DNA from: Candidatus Nanopelagicales bacterium
GTDB taxonomy: Bacteria; Actinomycetota; Actinomycetes; S36-B12
DNA: 49,623 nucleotides
Assembly: GCA_030726915.1 (NCBI GenBank)
Contig: JANRCR010000055.1
Location: forward strand, 1 to 49,623
Reading direction: 5' to 3'
In this document: in pieces, positions 1-7,920 of the stretch
How the letters are laid out: each line of letters starts with the position of its first letter
Numbering within the stretch: position 1 is the first letter of the stretch
Made by a program: the position numbers and the translations under genes
The notes under the pieces: generated by a model
Database searches by the model: none
Told to the model about the DNA's origin: nothing
The model's input: the letters and a program-made list of their open reading frames with translations, nothing else

Positions 1-631
1 GATCGGGGTCGGTCTCACCGGTGGCCACCTCGCATTCGACACGGTTGCCGAGGACGACGGTGGATCGGCGTACGGCGGCGAGTGCGACCTCGTGGGCAGC
101 ATCGCGATCGGACCACATGCTGGGGCGATAATCCAGGTCGAGGACGACGTCGTCCCGTCGATCCCGTACGTCGAGCCAGTCCTGGCACGCATCCGCGGTG
201 GTCCCCTGCGCGAGGGCGCCGAAGGAGATCCAGAGCACGGGGCACTCGACGATCACGCCGATGGGCACGTCGCTCGTCGTCACCTGGGTGTCGGGGGCAG
301 CGGCACCGCGAAAAAATATGATCTGCGGATCCTCGGGAGGATCCAGTGCCGCCAGCACGACCGGGGTCTGCCCCGCGCCGGTGCCGACGTAGGACACGTC
401 GACATCCCACGCGGCCAGTTGGGCGCGCACGTAGTCACCGAGTTGCTCCGCCCCGACGTTGGTGACGACGGCAGCGTGATGTCCCAGCCGGGCGGCAGCG
501 ACGGCGACATTGGTGGGGGATCCCCCGACCGACTTGGCGAACGTTTGAGGATCCGTGAAGCTGGCACCCTCCTGCTGCGCGTAGAGGTCGACGCTGATGC
601 GTCCGATCGTGACGACCTCGGGGATCGACAT
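1..631 (-). CDS. iolC: 5-dehydro-2-deoxygluconokinase IolC, N-terminal 210 codons
   Basis: PfkB-family sugar kinase, cut by the window edge so that the C-terminal ATP/catalytic DTxGAGD motif is not visible. The visible part starts MSIPEVVTIGRISVDLY and carries the family substrate-binding Asp (D15) and the glycine-rich signature around G36-G37-S38-P39-T40-N41. The IolC assignment rests on context: its ATG lies immediately after the stop of iolE with no intervening base, and iolG follows divergently. IolC phosphorylates 2-deoxy-5-keto-gluconate in the cytosolic myo-inositol pathway. It is translated in the iolE-iolC operon. Other PfkB kinases (fructokinase, KDG kinase) are possible on sequence alone. 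Confidence 0.88.
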   Translation of the reverse strand, partial: MSIPEVVTIGRISVDLYAQQEGASFTDPQTFAKSVGGSPTNVAVAAARLGHHAAVVTNVGAEQLGDYVRAQLAAWDVDVSYVGTGAGQTPVVLAALDPPEDPQIIFFRGAAAPDTQVTTSDVPIGVIVECPVLWISFGALAQGTTADACQDWLDVRDRRDDVVLDLDYRPSMWSDRDAAHEVALAAVRRSTVVLGNRVECEVATGETDPD

Positions 632-1531
632 CTACGCGCTCACCCGGGGTGCGACGACGGTTCGCAGGAAGTCCATCGACGTGATTACCTGCTCGATCGG
701 CCCCTCGCCATCAGCGGGGAGTCCATCGGTGAGGGCGGTGTCCTGCTCGATGACGTACCAGCCGTCGTAGCCGCGGGACTCCAGCGCTTCGACGACACCG
801 GCGATGTCGACATCGCCCTGACCCAGGGGTGTGAAGAGGCCCTCCTGGGTGGCTGCCATGAGGGACTTCTCGCGCGCGAGGACGGGGGGGACCAGGGAGA
901 GGTTGACGTCCTTGAGGTGCACGTGGCCGACGCGGTCGAAGGCCTGCTGGGCAAAGGCGACCGGATCGGTGCCACCGATGGCCATGTGACCGGTGTCGAG
1001 GCAGAAGTTGACGTCACAGCCATCGAGCACCATCTGGATGTCGTCATCGGTCTCCACCAGCGTCTGCACGTGGGAATGCATGACCTGATTGAGGCCGTGC
1101 TCGGCGCAGATCTCGTCGATGATGGCGAACATCTCCATCATGTGCCTGCGCTCGTCGAGAGTGAGAGGACGCGGGATCGACCAGTCGGGGTCCATGACGA
1201 TCGCGGAGATGAATTCCGTCGCACCCGCACGCTGGAAGAGATCGGCCACGCGACGAGCCTCTGTGATGGTTGCCTCCCGCATCGCGGCGTCGTGCAGGAT
1301 CACCGCTGTGAATCCGCCGATGAGTGTCATGTCGTACGTCGCCAGCGTCGACTTCACCTCCTCCGGTGATGTCGGGAGGAAGCCGGGGGCACCCAACTCG
1401 GTGGCCGGCAGTCCGAGGCCGGACATCTCGGTGAGGACGCGCGGGGTCGGCAGCATCGCGCCCCAGCCGGGGACCTCGCAGATGCCCCAGGAGATGGGGG
1501 CGGATGCGACGCGATCGAGGAAGGTGGACAT
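632..1531 (-). CDS. iolE: Inosose dehydratase IolE
   Basis: Xylose isomerase-like TIM-barrel protein of 299 residues, the usual IolE length. It dehydrates 2-keto-myo-inositol (scyllo-inosose) in inositol breakdown. Visible signatures are SAPISWGICE near the N-terminus, HSHVQTLVE, the metal-site stretch CLDTGHMAIGG, HVHLKD and GQGDVD. The frame is open upstream to 1735, but I chose the ATG at 1531 because GGGAG precedes it and the protein then starts as family members do; an ATG at 1561 has no ribosome binding site. It is the first gene of the operon iolE-iolC and is read away from the operator at 1619-1632. Confidence 0.9.
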   Translation of the reverse strand: MSTFLDRVASAPISWGICEVPGWGAMLPTPRVLTEMSGLGLPATELGAPGFLPTSPEEVKSTLATYDMTLIGGFTAVILHDAAMREATITEARRVADLFQRAGATEFISAIVMDPDWSIPRPLTLDERRHMMEMFAIIDEICAEHGLNQVMHSHVQTLVETDDDIQMVLDGCDVNFCLDTGHMAIGGTDPVAFAQQAFDRVGHVHLKDVNLSLVPPVLAREKSLMAATQEGLFTPLGQGDVDIAGVVEALESRGYDGWYVIEQDTALTDGLPADGEGPIEQVITSMDFLRTVVAPRVSA

Positions 1532-1561
1532 GTGACTCCCAGGGTCGTGAGAGGCGCTCAT

Positions 1562-1600
1562 GGTCGTGAGGGGTGGTCGTGAGGGGTGGTCGTTAGTGGT
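1562..1600. repeat. 13-bp imperfect tandem repeats in the iolE leader
   Basis: Three adjacent copies of GGTCGTGAGGGGT (the third reads GGTCGTTAGTGGT), with a further partial copy at 1601. They lie between the iolE start and the LacI-type operator, so they would be transcribed in the 5' leader of iolE-iolC. No function is evident; they may simply be slippage repeats. Confidence 0.7.
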
Positions 1601-1618
1601 GGGTCGTGATACCAGGCG

Positions 1619-1632
1619 TTGGAACGTTCCAA
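1619..1632. promoter_or_regulatory. LacI-family operator palindrome
   Basis: Perfect palindrome TTGGAACGTTCCAA with the central CG typical of LacI/GalR operators, placed between divergent iolE and iolG. The LacI-type regulator encoded at 2819-3862 is the obvious candidate ligand. Binding here could repress both directions. Not tested; inferred from symmetry, position and the adjacent regulator. Confidence 0.85.
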
Positions 1633-1720
1633 TTCCCAGGTGAATCGTGGCACACTCCCTGTAGGTGGGCAAGAGGCCTCCCCCGTGGGAAACCCCGGAC
1701 GAGCCTCGAGCCGACCTGGC

Positions 1721-1771
1721 CGAACTTCGGGACAAAAGTGCCGTGCCAGGGCACTTTCGTCCCGAAGTTCG
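1721..1771. repeat. 51-nt palindromic element, copy 1
   Basis: Two 22-nt arms (1721-1742 and 1750-1771) pair with a single A-C mismatch around a 7-nt loop. Left arm begins CGAACTTCGGGAC and right arm ends GTCCCGAAGTTCG. It lies 35 nt before iolG. It has no T-tract, so it is not a classical terminator. A related 51-nt element lies at 38091-38141. Confidence 0.85.
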
Positions 1772-1806
1772 CCGGCCTACGGTCGTTTTGGGCGAGGAGA
1801 GAGAGG

Positions 1807-2817
1807 ATGCAGTTGATGCGGATCGTTGTCGTCGGCGCAGGTCGCATGGGGGTCATCCGCGCGGAGGATCTGGCCGCCGATGGACGCGTGGATGAGATCG
1901 TCATCACCAACCGCAATCCTGAGCGAGCCGCTGAGCTGGCCGCTCGCGTCGGCGGGAGCATCGCACCTTGGCCGACGGATACGACCGACCCGAATGCCTG
2001 GCCGATCGCCGATGGCTACGCCGTCACGACCACCACCGACACCCACGCCGACATCATCGGTGCACTCGCCAGTCTCGGCCGACCGCTCCTCATCGAGAAG
2101 CCACTGGCCATGAGCCTGGAGGAGACCGACCGAATCATCGATCTCTCCGGTGATGTCACGATGCAGATCGGCTTCCAGCGCCGCTTCGACGCGGGCATCC
2201 GCGCGATCAAGGATGCGATCGATTCGGGTCGCCTCGGTGTGCTCTACACGATGACGCTGACGGCGCACGACATGACACCTGGCTCGCCGGACTACATTGC
2301 GGGCAGTGGCGGCACATTCCGCGACATGCTCGTACACGACCTTGATCTCGCACGCTGGCTGAGCGGCTCAGAGATCGCGACCGTCTACGCGACCGGGCAT
2401 GTGCGGGACAACCCCGACTATGCCGCGGCCAATGACCATGACGTCGTCGCTGTACACCTGACGATGGCCAACGGCGTCCCGATCCTCATCAGTGGCACCC
2501 GGCATGACCCGGTAGGCCACGACATCCGCATGGAGGCCTTCGGGTCGCTCGACTCCATCAGCGCGGGCCTCAACCATCGCACCCCCATTCACCTCGCCGA
2601 TGGTGACCTCAATGTCGATGCGGACCCCTACGGCGGATTCATGGATCGATTCCGAGCGGCCTTCACTGCCGAGACCTCGGCCTTTGTCGACGTCGTCCGG
2701 GGTGAGCGGGACAACCCGTGCCCACCGGAGGCATCGCGCGCCGCACTCGCCGCGGCGGTGGCGTGTGAGATCTCAGCGCGAGAGGGTCGCGTGGTCGACA
2801 TGACGGAGATTGGTTGA
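1807..2817 (+). CDS. iolG: Inositol 2-dehydrogenase IolG (Gfo/Idh/MocA family)
   Basis: NAD-dependent oxidation of myo-inositol to scyllo-inosose, the first pathway step. The 336-residue protein has the Rossmann motif GAGRMG at residues 10-15, the EKP catalytic lysine at K98, and the family Asp/His pair D173 and H177 in the stretch TFRDMLVHDLDLARW, at the positions expected from characterised IolG enzymes. The frame is open upstream to 1606, but ATG 1807 has AGGAGA six bases ahead and gives the normal N-terminus. It is followed after one base by the LacI-type regulator, so the two are probably co-transcribed. The leader contains the operator (1619-1632) and the palindrome (1721-1771). Confidence 0.92.
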   Translation: MQLMRIVVVGAGRMGVIRAEDLAADGRVDEIVITNRNPERAAELAARVGGSIAPWPTDTTDPNAWPIADGYAVTTTTDTHADIIGALASLGRPLLIEKPLAMSLEETDRIIDLSGDVTMQIGFQRRFDAGIRAIKDAIDSGRLGVLYTMTLTAHDMTPGSPDYIAGSGGTFRDMLVHDLDLARWLSGSEIATVYATGHVRDNPDYAAANDHDVVAVHLTMANGVPILISGTRHDPVGHDIRMEAFGSLDSISAGLNHRTPIHLADGDLNVDADPYGGFMDRFRAAFTAETSAFVDVVRGERDNPCPPEASRAALAAAVACEISAREGRVVDMTEIG

Positions 2818-2818
2818 C

Positions 2819-3862
2819 ATGGTCGCCGCGGATACGCCGCACGCCGGCGCGCAGAGATCAGGCACCGGTGTACGTCGGCCCACACTGCATGACGTTGCCG
2901 CTCGAGCCGGGGTGTCCAAGTCGCTGGTGTCGCTCGCCCTGCAGGGATCCGACAAGGTGGCTCCATCGAGTCGCGAGGCCATCATGGCCGCCGCCGATGA
3001 ACTCGGCTATCGCCCCAATCGCACCGCGAGCAGCCTGGTGCGCCAGCGCACCCACACGATCGGCGTACACATCCTCGACCTGCACAATCCGGTCTTCGCC
3101 GAGATCCTCGACGGTGTGCAGGAGGGGGTCCGGGGCCACGGCTATTCGACGCTGCTTGTCACCGGCAACGCCGACCCGACCATTGAGCGCACCGAGATCA
3201 CTCGCCTGCTGGAGTCGCGGGTGGAGGGGCTCATCCTCATTGCCCACCGACTCAGCGATGCCGACCTGGCTTTGATCGCGGCCGAAGCGCCCACCGTGGT
3301 CATCACCTGGCGCACGGATGGCATTGCGGGGCTCGACTCGGTCGCCGGTGATGACCTCGCGGGTGCACGTCTCGCGGTGGACCATCTGATTGCGCTCGGC
3401 CATGCACGCATCGCGCACGTCTCAGGCGGTGACAATCGCATTGCCCGCGAGCGACGCACCGGATATGAGCGCGCCATGATCGATCACGGACTCCAGCCGC
3501 TGGTCGTCGACGGAGCCTTCACGGAGCAGGGCGGCTACGCCGGCGCCGAGGCGGCGGTCGACTCTGGCGCGACAGCGCTCGTGGTGGCCAATGACCTCGC
3601 CGCTATCGGCGCACTCGCCGCACTGCGGGCCCGCGGGCTGCGCACGCCCGACGACGTCTCGGTCGTGGGCTATGACGGCATGCGGCTGCTGGATTCCCTC
3701 GATCTCACGACGATCGCGCAGCCGCTTGCCGATATGGGTCGCGCGGCAGCGGACCTCCTCATGGAGCGCATCGCGACGCCCGACAGGCCCTCGGTCCATC
3801 GGCAGGTTGACACTCGACTCGTGGCACGCGGCAGCTCCGGTCTGTCGCTCGGGCCGCGTTGA
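2819..3862 (+). CDS. LacI-family regulator, probable inositol repressor
   Basis: 347-residue LacI/GalR protein. An N-terminal helix-turn-helix at about residues 22-41 (TLHDVAARAGVSKSLVSLAL) is followed by a hinge near residue 70 and a periplasmic-binding-protein-like sensor domain with the typical IGVHILDLHNPVFAEIL start. It uses ATG 2819, one base after the iolG stop, with GGAG inside the end of iolG; a TTG at 2810 is a weaker alternative. By context it should sense an inositol metabolite and bind the palindrome at 1619-1632. That link is inference. Confidence 0.9.
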   Translation: MVAADTPHAGAQRSGTGVRRPTLHDVAARAGVSKSLVSLALQGSDKVAPSSREAIMAAADELGYRPNRTASSLVRQRTHTIGVHILDLHNPVFAEILDGVQEGVRGHGYSTLLVTGNADPTIERTEITRLLESRVEGLILIAHRLSDADLALIAAEAPTVVITWRTDGIAGLDSVAGDDLAGARLAVDHLIALGHARIAHVSGGDNRIARERRTGYERAMIDHGLQPLVVDGAFTEQGGYAGAEAAVDSGATALVVANDLAAIGALAALRARGLRTPDDVSVVGYDGMRLLDSLDLTTIAQPLADMGRAAADLLMERIATPDRPSVHRQVDTRLVARGSSGLSLGPR

Positions 3863-3896
3863 GTCAGTGCCGGCACCCAGCACCTAGAGTCCGACT

Positions 3897-5225
3897 ATGC
3901 GTGCGCCCACCCCGCTGATCCGACGTGGCATCACAGCGATCGCGACCGTCGCGCTTGTGTTGCCCCTCAATGTCCAGGCCGGTGCAGCAGGGCCGGATCC
4001 GCAGCAGGCTCGCTCTACGGTGTGGCAGGGCGCGTTGGCGGGTCCGCAGGGCACGTCACCGGATGTCACCGTGCGGCAGGTGCTCATGGTGTCCACCGAC
4101 GCACGGTCACTGCGTGTGCGGTTCAGCAATCACTTCGGCACGACGGCGCTGATCATCAAGCAGGCCTGGGCGGGCAAGCCCGTCGCCAGCAGCACGGCAC
4201 GCCTACTCCCCGGCTCCAATGTGCGCATGACCTTTGGCGGCAGGGGCTCGGTGAGCATCCCGCCGGGTGGGCAGCTGTGGAGTGACGCGGTCGACGTACA
4301 CGTGCGAGCCGGTGATCAGGTGGCCATCAGTGTGTATGCACCCAATGCCCCCATCTCGAGCAAAAACTTCTTTGCCTACGCGTACGCCGCTCCCGGCATG
4401 TACATCAGTACGCCCGGTAATCATGCCCGGGACGTATCAGGGCGAGCCTTCCCGGCGCTGACCGTGGATGACACGGACTATCCGCTGACGAATACGGGCT
4501 ATCACCCCGGCCAGGTGTGGTGGACCGATGTCGTATCTGCGCGGACCCCATCGAGGGGGACGGTTGTCGTCCTGGGTGACTCGGTGAGTGATGGATTCCT
4601 GGCCTACGGGCCACCGGGGCAGCGGTGGACCGATGTCCTCGCAACCCGACTCAACGCCCTGCCCGCAGCGAGGCGACTATCGGTGTCCAACGCGGCCATC
4701 TCGGGCAACACCGTCTCTCGCCAGCAAAACCCCTACGAGCTGGACGCGGCATGCTGCGGTCCTCCCGCGGTGGAGCGACTGTGGCGCGATGTCGTGTCGG
4801 TGCCGGGGGTGCGGGCGATCATCCTGCTCGAAGGCACCAATGACATCGGCGGAGGCCCCTTCGCCCCACCGAGTCCACCGGATCAGGTGACGGCAGCTAT
4901 GCGCGACATCGTCCAGAGAGCGCATGCTCGCGGCATCCTGGTGATTGGCGGGACCCTCATCCCGATGGGCAAGGAGCCGGGCACCGTGCAGGAGGTGTCG
5001 AGGCAGGCCGTCAACGATTGGATTCGCACGAGCAGGACCTTTGATGAGGTCATTGACTTCGACGCGATGGTGCGCGATCCCACGGCACCGTGGCGGATCT
5101 ATCCAGCGTGGGCAGCCCCCGCCTTCAATGGCAACGCCTACCACCCCAATGCGATGGGCCACACCGTGATGGGCCAGGAGATTGCCCTCGGCGTCTTTAG
5201 GGATCTGTGGGGCGCCGACAGCTGA
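3897..5225 (+). CDS. Secreted SGNH/GDSL-family hydrolase
   Basis: 442-residue exported esterase/lipase-like protein. It has a signal peptide (residues 1-30), a beta-rich N-terminal region to about 215, then the SGNH domain: VLGDSVSDG with nucleophile S229, block II glycine/asparagine near G269-N270, GTND at 312-315 and a catalytic His at H415. The usual Asp of the DxxH block is replaced by Asn (NAYHPN), so the dyad may be weakened. The hexamer TAGAGT (3885-3890) lies six bases before ATG 3897, indicating a leaderless transcript. The stop is one base from the convergent ThrE-type gene. The substrate cannot be told from sequence. Confidence 0.87.
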   Translation: MRAPTPLIRRGITAIATVALVLPLNVQAGAAGPDPQQARSTVWQGALAGPQGTSPDVTVRQVLMVSTDARSLRVRFSNHFGTTALIIKQAWAGKPVASSTARLLPGSNVRMTFGGRGSVSIPPGGQLWSDAVDVHVRAGDQVAISVYAPNAPISSKNFFAYAYAAPGMYISTPGNHARDVSGRAFPALTVDDTDYPLTNTGYHPGQVWWTDVVSARTPSRGTVVVLGDSVSDGFLAYGPPGQRWTDVLATRLNALPAARRLSVSNAAISGNTVSRQQNPYELDAACCGPPAVERLWRDVVSVPGVRAIILLEGTNDIGGGPFAPPSPPDQVTAAMRDIVQRAHARGILVIGGTLIPMGKEPGTVQEVSRQAVNDWIRTSRTFDEVIDFDAMVRDPTAPWRIYPAWAAPAFNGNAYHPNAMGHTVMGQEIALGVFRDLWGADS

Positions 5226-5226
5226 C

Positions 5227-6720
5227 CTAGCGGCCGATCCCCGGCACCTTCACGTCGGGTAGGTCCGGCAGTTGGCGCACCAGGCGGCCGGCGATTGATG
5301 CGATCTGCATGCCGATCGTGATGGCGATGATCGACGCACCGAAGATGAGCGCGATGGAAGCCTCACTGCTGAGGTTGAGATCCGTGAACGACGGCAGCTG
5401 AGTTTGGAACGGGTCTGCGCCTGCGGTGCCGGTCGCATCGCCCTCGGCTTTGGGCAGAGTGTCATCGGGGCTGCCCGAGACCGCCTCGGTCAGTGCCACC
5501 AGCCCGAGTGAGCCGGGCACGAGCAGCCAGAAGACGGGTGAGAAGAGCACGAACGCCGGCATCTGCCTGCGACCACGGTCCTGCATGACGATCGCGAAGA
5601 AGAGGGCCACCGCGGCAGCGATGCCGGCGGCGAGGACCGCGTCGAGGACCCACGCCACCATCTGCTGCACGCTGAAGGCGATGAGCAGCAGGACGACGAC
5701 GGGCACGAGGGCACCGCGAGGCTCATTGAAGGCGATGGCCTGCCCCAGGGCGTACACGCCAGCACCGACCCACGCGACCCACAGGGGCAGCCGCTGATCG
5801 GTCAGGTCGGAGAAGTTGTCCGGCGACACTCGCGCGAGCAGACCACCGACGAGGATGCCGAAGGCGAGGATGAGAATCTGCACGATGGATGCGACCAGCC
5901 GCGATGCTCCGGAGATGACGTGTCCACTCGCCAACTCCAGGGTTGCCCGAGTCAAGGCTGCGCCCGGGATCAGCGCGATGAGCGGTGCGGCTACGACCCG
6001 CAGGGGCTGCACATCCTGATCAATGATGGAGGCAAAGCCGAAGACGGCGAAGGAGCACACCATCGCCGCTACCGGTGGCACGAGCGGGGCGAGGTTGGGC
6101 CGCGTGCGCGTGTAGGCAAGGAGGAGACCGACAAAGAGGCCGCAGATCGCCGCCATAACGACCCCCCACATGCTCACTCGGAAGACGAGTGCGAATCCTG
6201 CCGAGGCGATGCCATAACCCACAATCGACAGCCAGGGCGGGAAGCGGGGGGATTTGTGTGCCAGGTCGTTGAGCTCACGCGTGCCCTCGGCAAGATCGAG
6301 TTCGCCATGCCGCGCCTGGCGAGCAATGTCGTGCACATCGGCTGCCTGATCAAGGCGCAGCGTCTCATTACCCTCGGGGACGACGCGGGCACGACCAACG
6401 AAGGGGTCGTCGATCATCACGGCGTTGGGCAGCACAAAAATGCCGAAGTCGGCGCGGTCATATGCGCGAGCCACGGCATTGAGAGTCGTGGTGACGTCGT
6501 CGACGGGGTAGCCGGCGGCCAACTGGGAGCGGCCCAGCGCCAGGAGGAACTCCTCCAACTCAACGGACTGATGACGTTGCGCTGCCAACTCTTGGTCGTG
6601 GGTGTGTGACCACTCCTCATTCGTGGGTGGGTTGTGGGGTGCGACCGGGTCACGGGGTGGGTCTCGTGGCGCGGGCGGGTCAGGGGGGGCATCCGATGGG
6701 CTATCGGGGTGACCGGTCAC
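5227..6720 (-). CDS. ThrE-family threonine/serine exporter-like membrane protein
   Basis: 497-residue integral membrane protein of the DUF1212/DUF3815 (ThrE) family, which exports threonine and serine in corynebacteria. After a Pro-rich cytosolic start comes the conserved region with LLALGRSQLAAGYPVDDV, then about ten membrane helices. The open frame runs to 7254, but that part is antisense to the acyltransferase. GTG 6720 is chosen because it opens the first plausible N-terminus and CAGGCT lies six bases upstream as a weak leaderless -10. Only 33 bp separate it from the divergent acyltransferase, so the two promoters must overlap. Confidence 0.8.
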   Translation of the reverse strand: MTGHPDSPSDAPPDPPAPRDPPRDPVAPHNPPTNEEWSHTHDQELAAQRHQSVELEEFLLALGRSQLAAGYPVDDVTTTLNAVARAYDRADFGIFVLPNAVMIDDPFVGRARVVPEGNETLRLDQAADVHDIARQARHGELDLAEGTRELNDLAHKSPRFPPWLSIVGYGIASAGFALVFRVSMWGVVMAAICGLFVGLLLAYTRTRPNLAPLVPPVAAMVCSFAVFGFASIIDQDVQPLRVVAAPLIALIPGAALTRATLELASGHVISGASRLVASIVQILILAFGILVGGLLARVSPDNFSDLTDQRLPLWVAWVGAGVYALGQAIAFNEPRGALVPVVVLLLIAFSVQQMVAWVLDAVLAAGIAAAVALFFAIVMQDRGRRQMPAFVLFSPVFWLLVPGSLGLVALTEAVSGSPDDTLPKAEGDATGTAGADPFQTQLPSFTDLNLSSEASIALIFGASIIAITIGMQIASIAGRLVRQLPDLPDVKVPGIGR

Positions 6721-6753
6721 GGAGACAGCCTGCCAGCCGCTACGGTCGTGGTC

Positions 6754-7533
6754 GTGGCTGAACCGGCATTTCGACGAGATCCGACGTATCGACCGGTCGT
6801 GGGACTGGCCAAGACCCTCTTCGCCGGCCTGGGCGTGCACTTTGACCTCGTGGGCGAGGAGAACATCCCACTTGAGGGTGGGGCGCTGCTGTCCATGAAC
6901 CACACGAGCTTTTTGGACTTCGCCCTCGGTGGCTTCCCCGCGCATAGTCGGGGCAAGCGTCTGGTGCGTTTCATGGCGAAGGACGCGATCTTCAAGCACC
7001 GGATCGCGGGACCGCTGATGCGCGGAATGCGCCACATCCCCGTCGATCGCGAGCAGGGTACGCAGTCCTTCCGTGACGCGGTCCGCTATCTCAAGGCGGG
7101 TGAGATTGTCGGTATCTTCCCCGAGGCCACGATGAGCCGTTCGATGGATATCAAGGACATCAAGACCGGTGCGGTGCGCATCGCCATCGCGGCCGACGTA
7201 CCTCTCATCCCCATGTGCATCTTCGGCGGTGCGCGGATCATGTCCTATGGCCACCGTGATCTATCGCGGGGCAAGACGGTCGCGATGACCGTGGGTACGC
7301 CGATGCACCCCAAGCGTGGTGACGACGTGGAGGCCCTGACGGTGGAGTTGCGCATGCGGATGCGTGACCTACTCGATGAGACGGTGGCGCGCTATGCCTA
7401 CGACGGTTCGCCGTGGTGGGTGCCCGCACGCCTGGGTGGCTCCGCCCCCACGCTGGAACAGGCGGAGGAATTGGAGCGGCAGGCGCGGGAGCGCAAGGCG
7501 GCAAAGGCCGCTGCCCGCGGGGCAAAGAAGTAA
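6754..7533 (+). CDS. PlsC-type 1-acyl-glycerol-3-phosphate acyltransferase
   Basis: 259-residue membrane-associated acyltransferase of phospholipid synthesis. The HX4D catalytic motif is NHTSFLD (H50, D55) and the block III motif is FPEAT (122-126) in place of the common FPEGT. The C-terminus is a Lys/Ala/Arg-rich tail (ERKAAKAAARGAKK). The frame opens at 6634, but GTG 6754 is chosen because TACGGT (6741-6746) lies seven bases upstream and the preceding codons lie inside the divergent exporter. The acyl acceptor is inferred from the family only. Confidence 0.88.
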   Translation: MAEPAFRRDPTYRPVVGLAKTLFAGLGVHFDLVGEENIPLEGGALLSMNHTSFLDFALGGFPAHSRGKRLVRFMAKDAIFKHRIAGPLMRGMRHIPVDREQGTQSFRDAVRYLKAGEIVGIFPEATMSRSMDIKDIKTGAVRIAIAADVPLIPMCIFGGARIMSYGHRDLSRGKTVAMTVGTPMHPKRGDDVEALTVELRMRMRDLLDETVARYAYDGSPWWVPARLGGSAPTLEQAEELERQARERKAAKAAARGAKK

Positions 7534-7547
7534 CGGGCCCTGAAGCG

Positions 7548-7871
7548 CTAGAGCGTGCCGCGGTCATCCTTGTGCGTGCGCGTCCATTCGCGCATGCGCG
7601 GGGGATAGCCCACCTTCTGGGTGTCGTACAGCGGGATCGACCACTTCGTGGCCAGGTCGGTGGCTTCCTGCGGTGACTCGACGCGTCGACGAGTCCATTC
7701 ACCGTCGTGGGCGACGAGCACGACGGTGGTCTCGGTCGCCATGGTGACCGGCTCGAGATAGGCCTCGACACCCTTGTGGGTGCGGGTGAACTCCTCGAGG
7801 TGCTTGAGGTCCTCGCGGGTGCTGCCCCGATCCCAGGCCGCGTGACGCTTGCGGCGGTTGAACAAACCCAT
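7548..7871 (-). CDS. Conserved actinobacterial hypothetical protein
   Basis: 107-residue basic cytosolic protein starting MGLFNRRKRHAAWDRGSTREDL. It resembles a small conserved protein I recall from many actinobacteria, often with no assigned function. No catalytic motif is visible; the middle (ETTVVLVAHDGEWTRRRV) looks like a beta-strand pair. ATG 7871 has AAGAAT six bases upstream, fitting leaderless expression. It lies 49 bp downstream of the HNH gene on the same strand. Function unknown. Confidence 0.75.
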   Translation of the reverse strand: MGLFNRRKRHAAWDRGSTREDLKHLEEFTRTHKGVEAYLEPVTMATETTVVLVAHDGEWTRRRVESPQEATDLATKWSIPLYDTQKVGYPPRMREWTRTHKDDRGTL

Positions 7872-7920
7872 ACGGACATTCTTACATTGGAGTCCTTCCG
7901 CGTGACCCGAGGTTGGGGGC

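Noticed and set aside
92-1369. 425-codon open frame on the plus strand
   Set aside because: It is antisense to iolC and iolE, whose products have clear family motifs; the plus-frame product is low-complexity, Asp/Gly/His-rich and lacks any domain, as expected from high-GC shadow frames.
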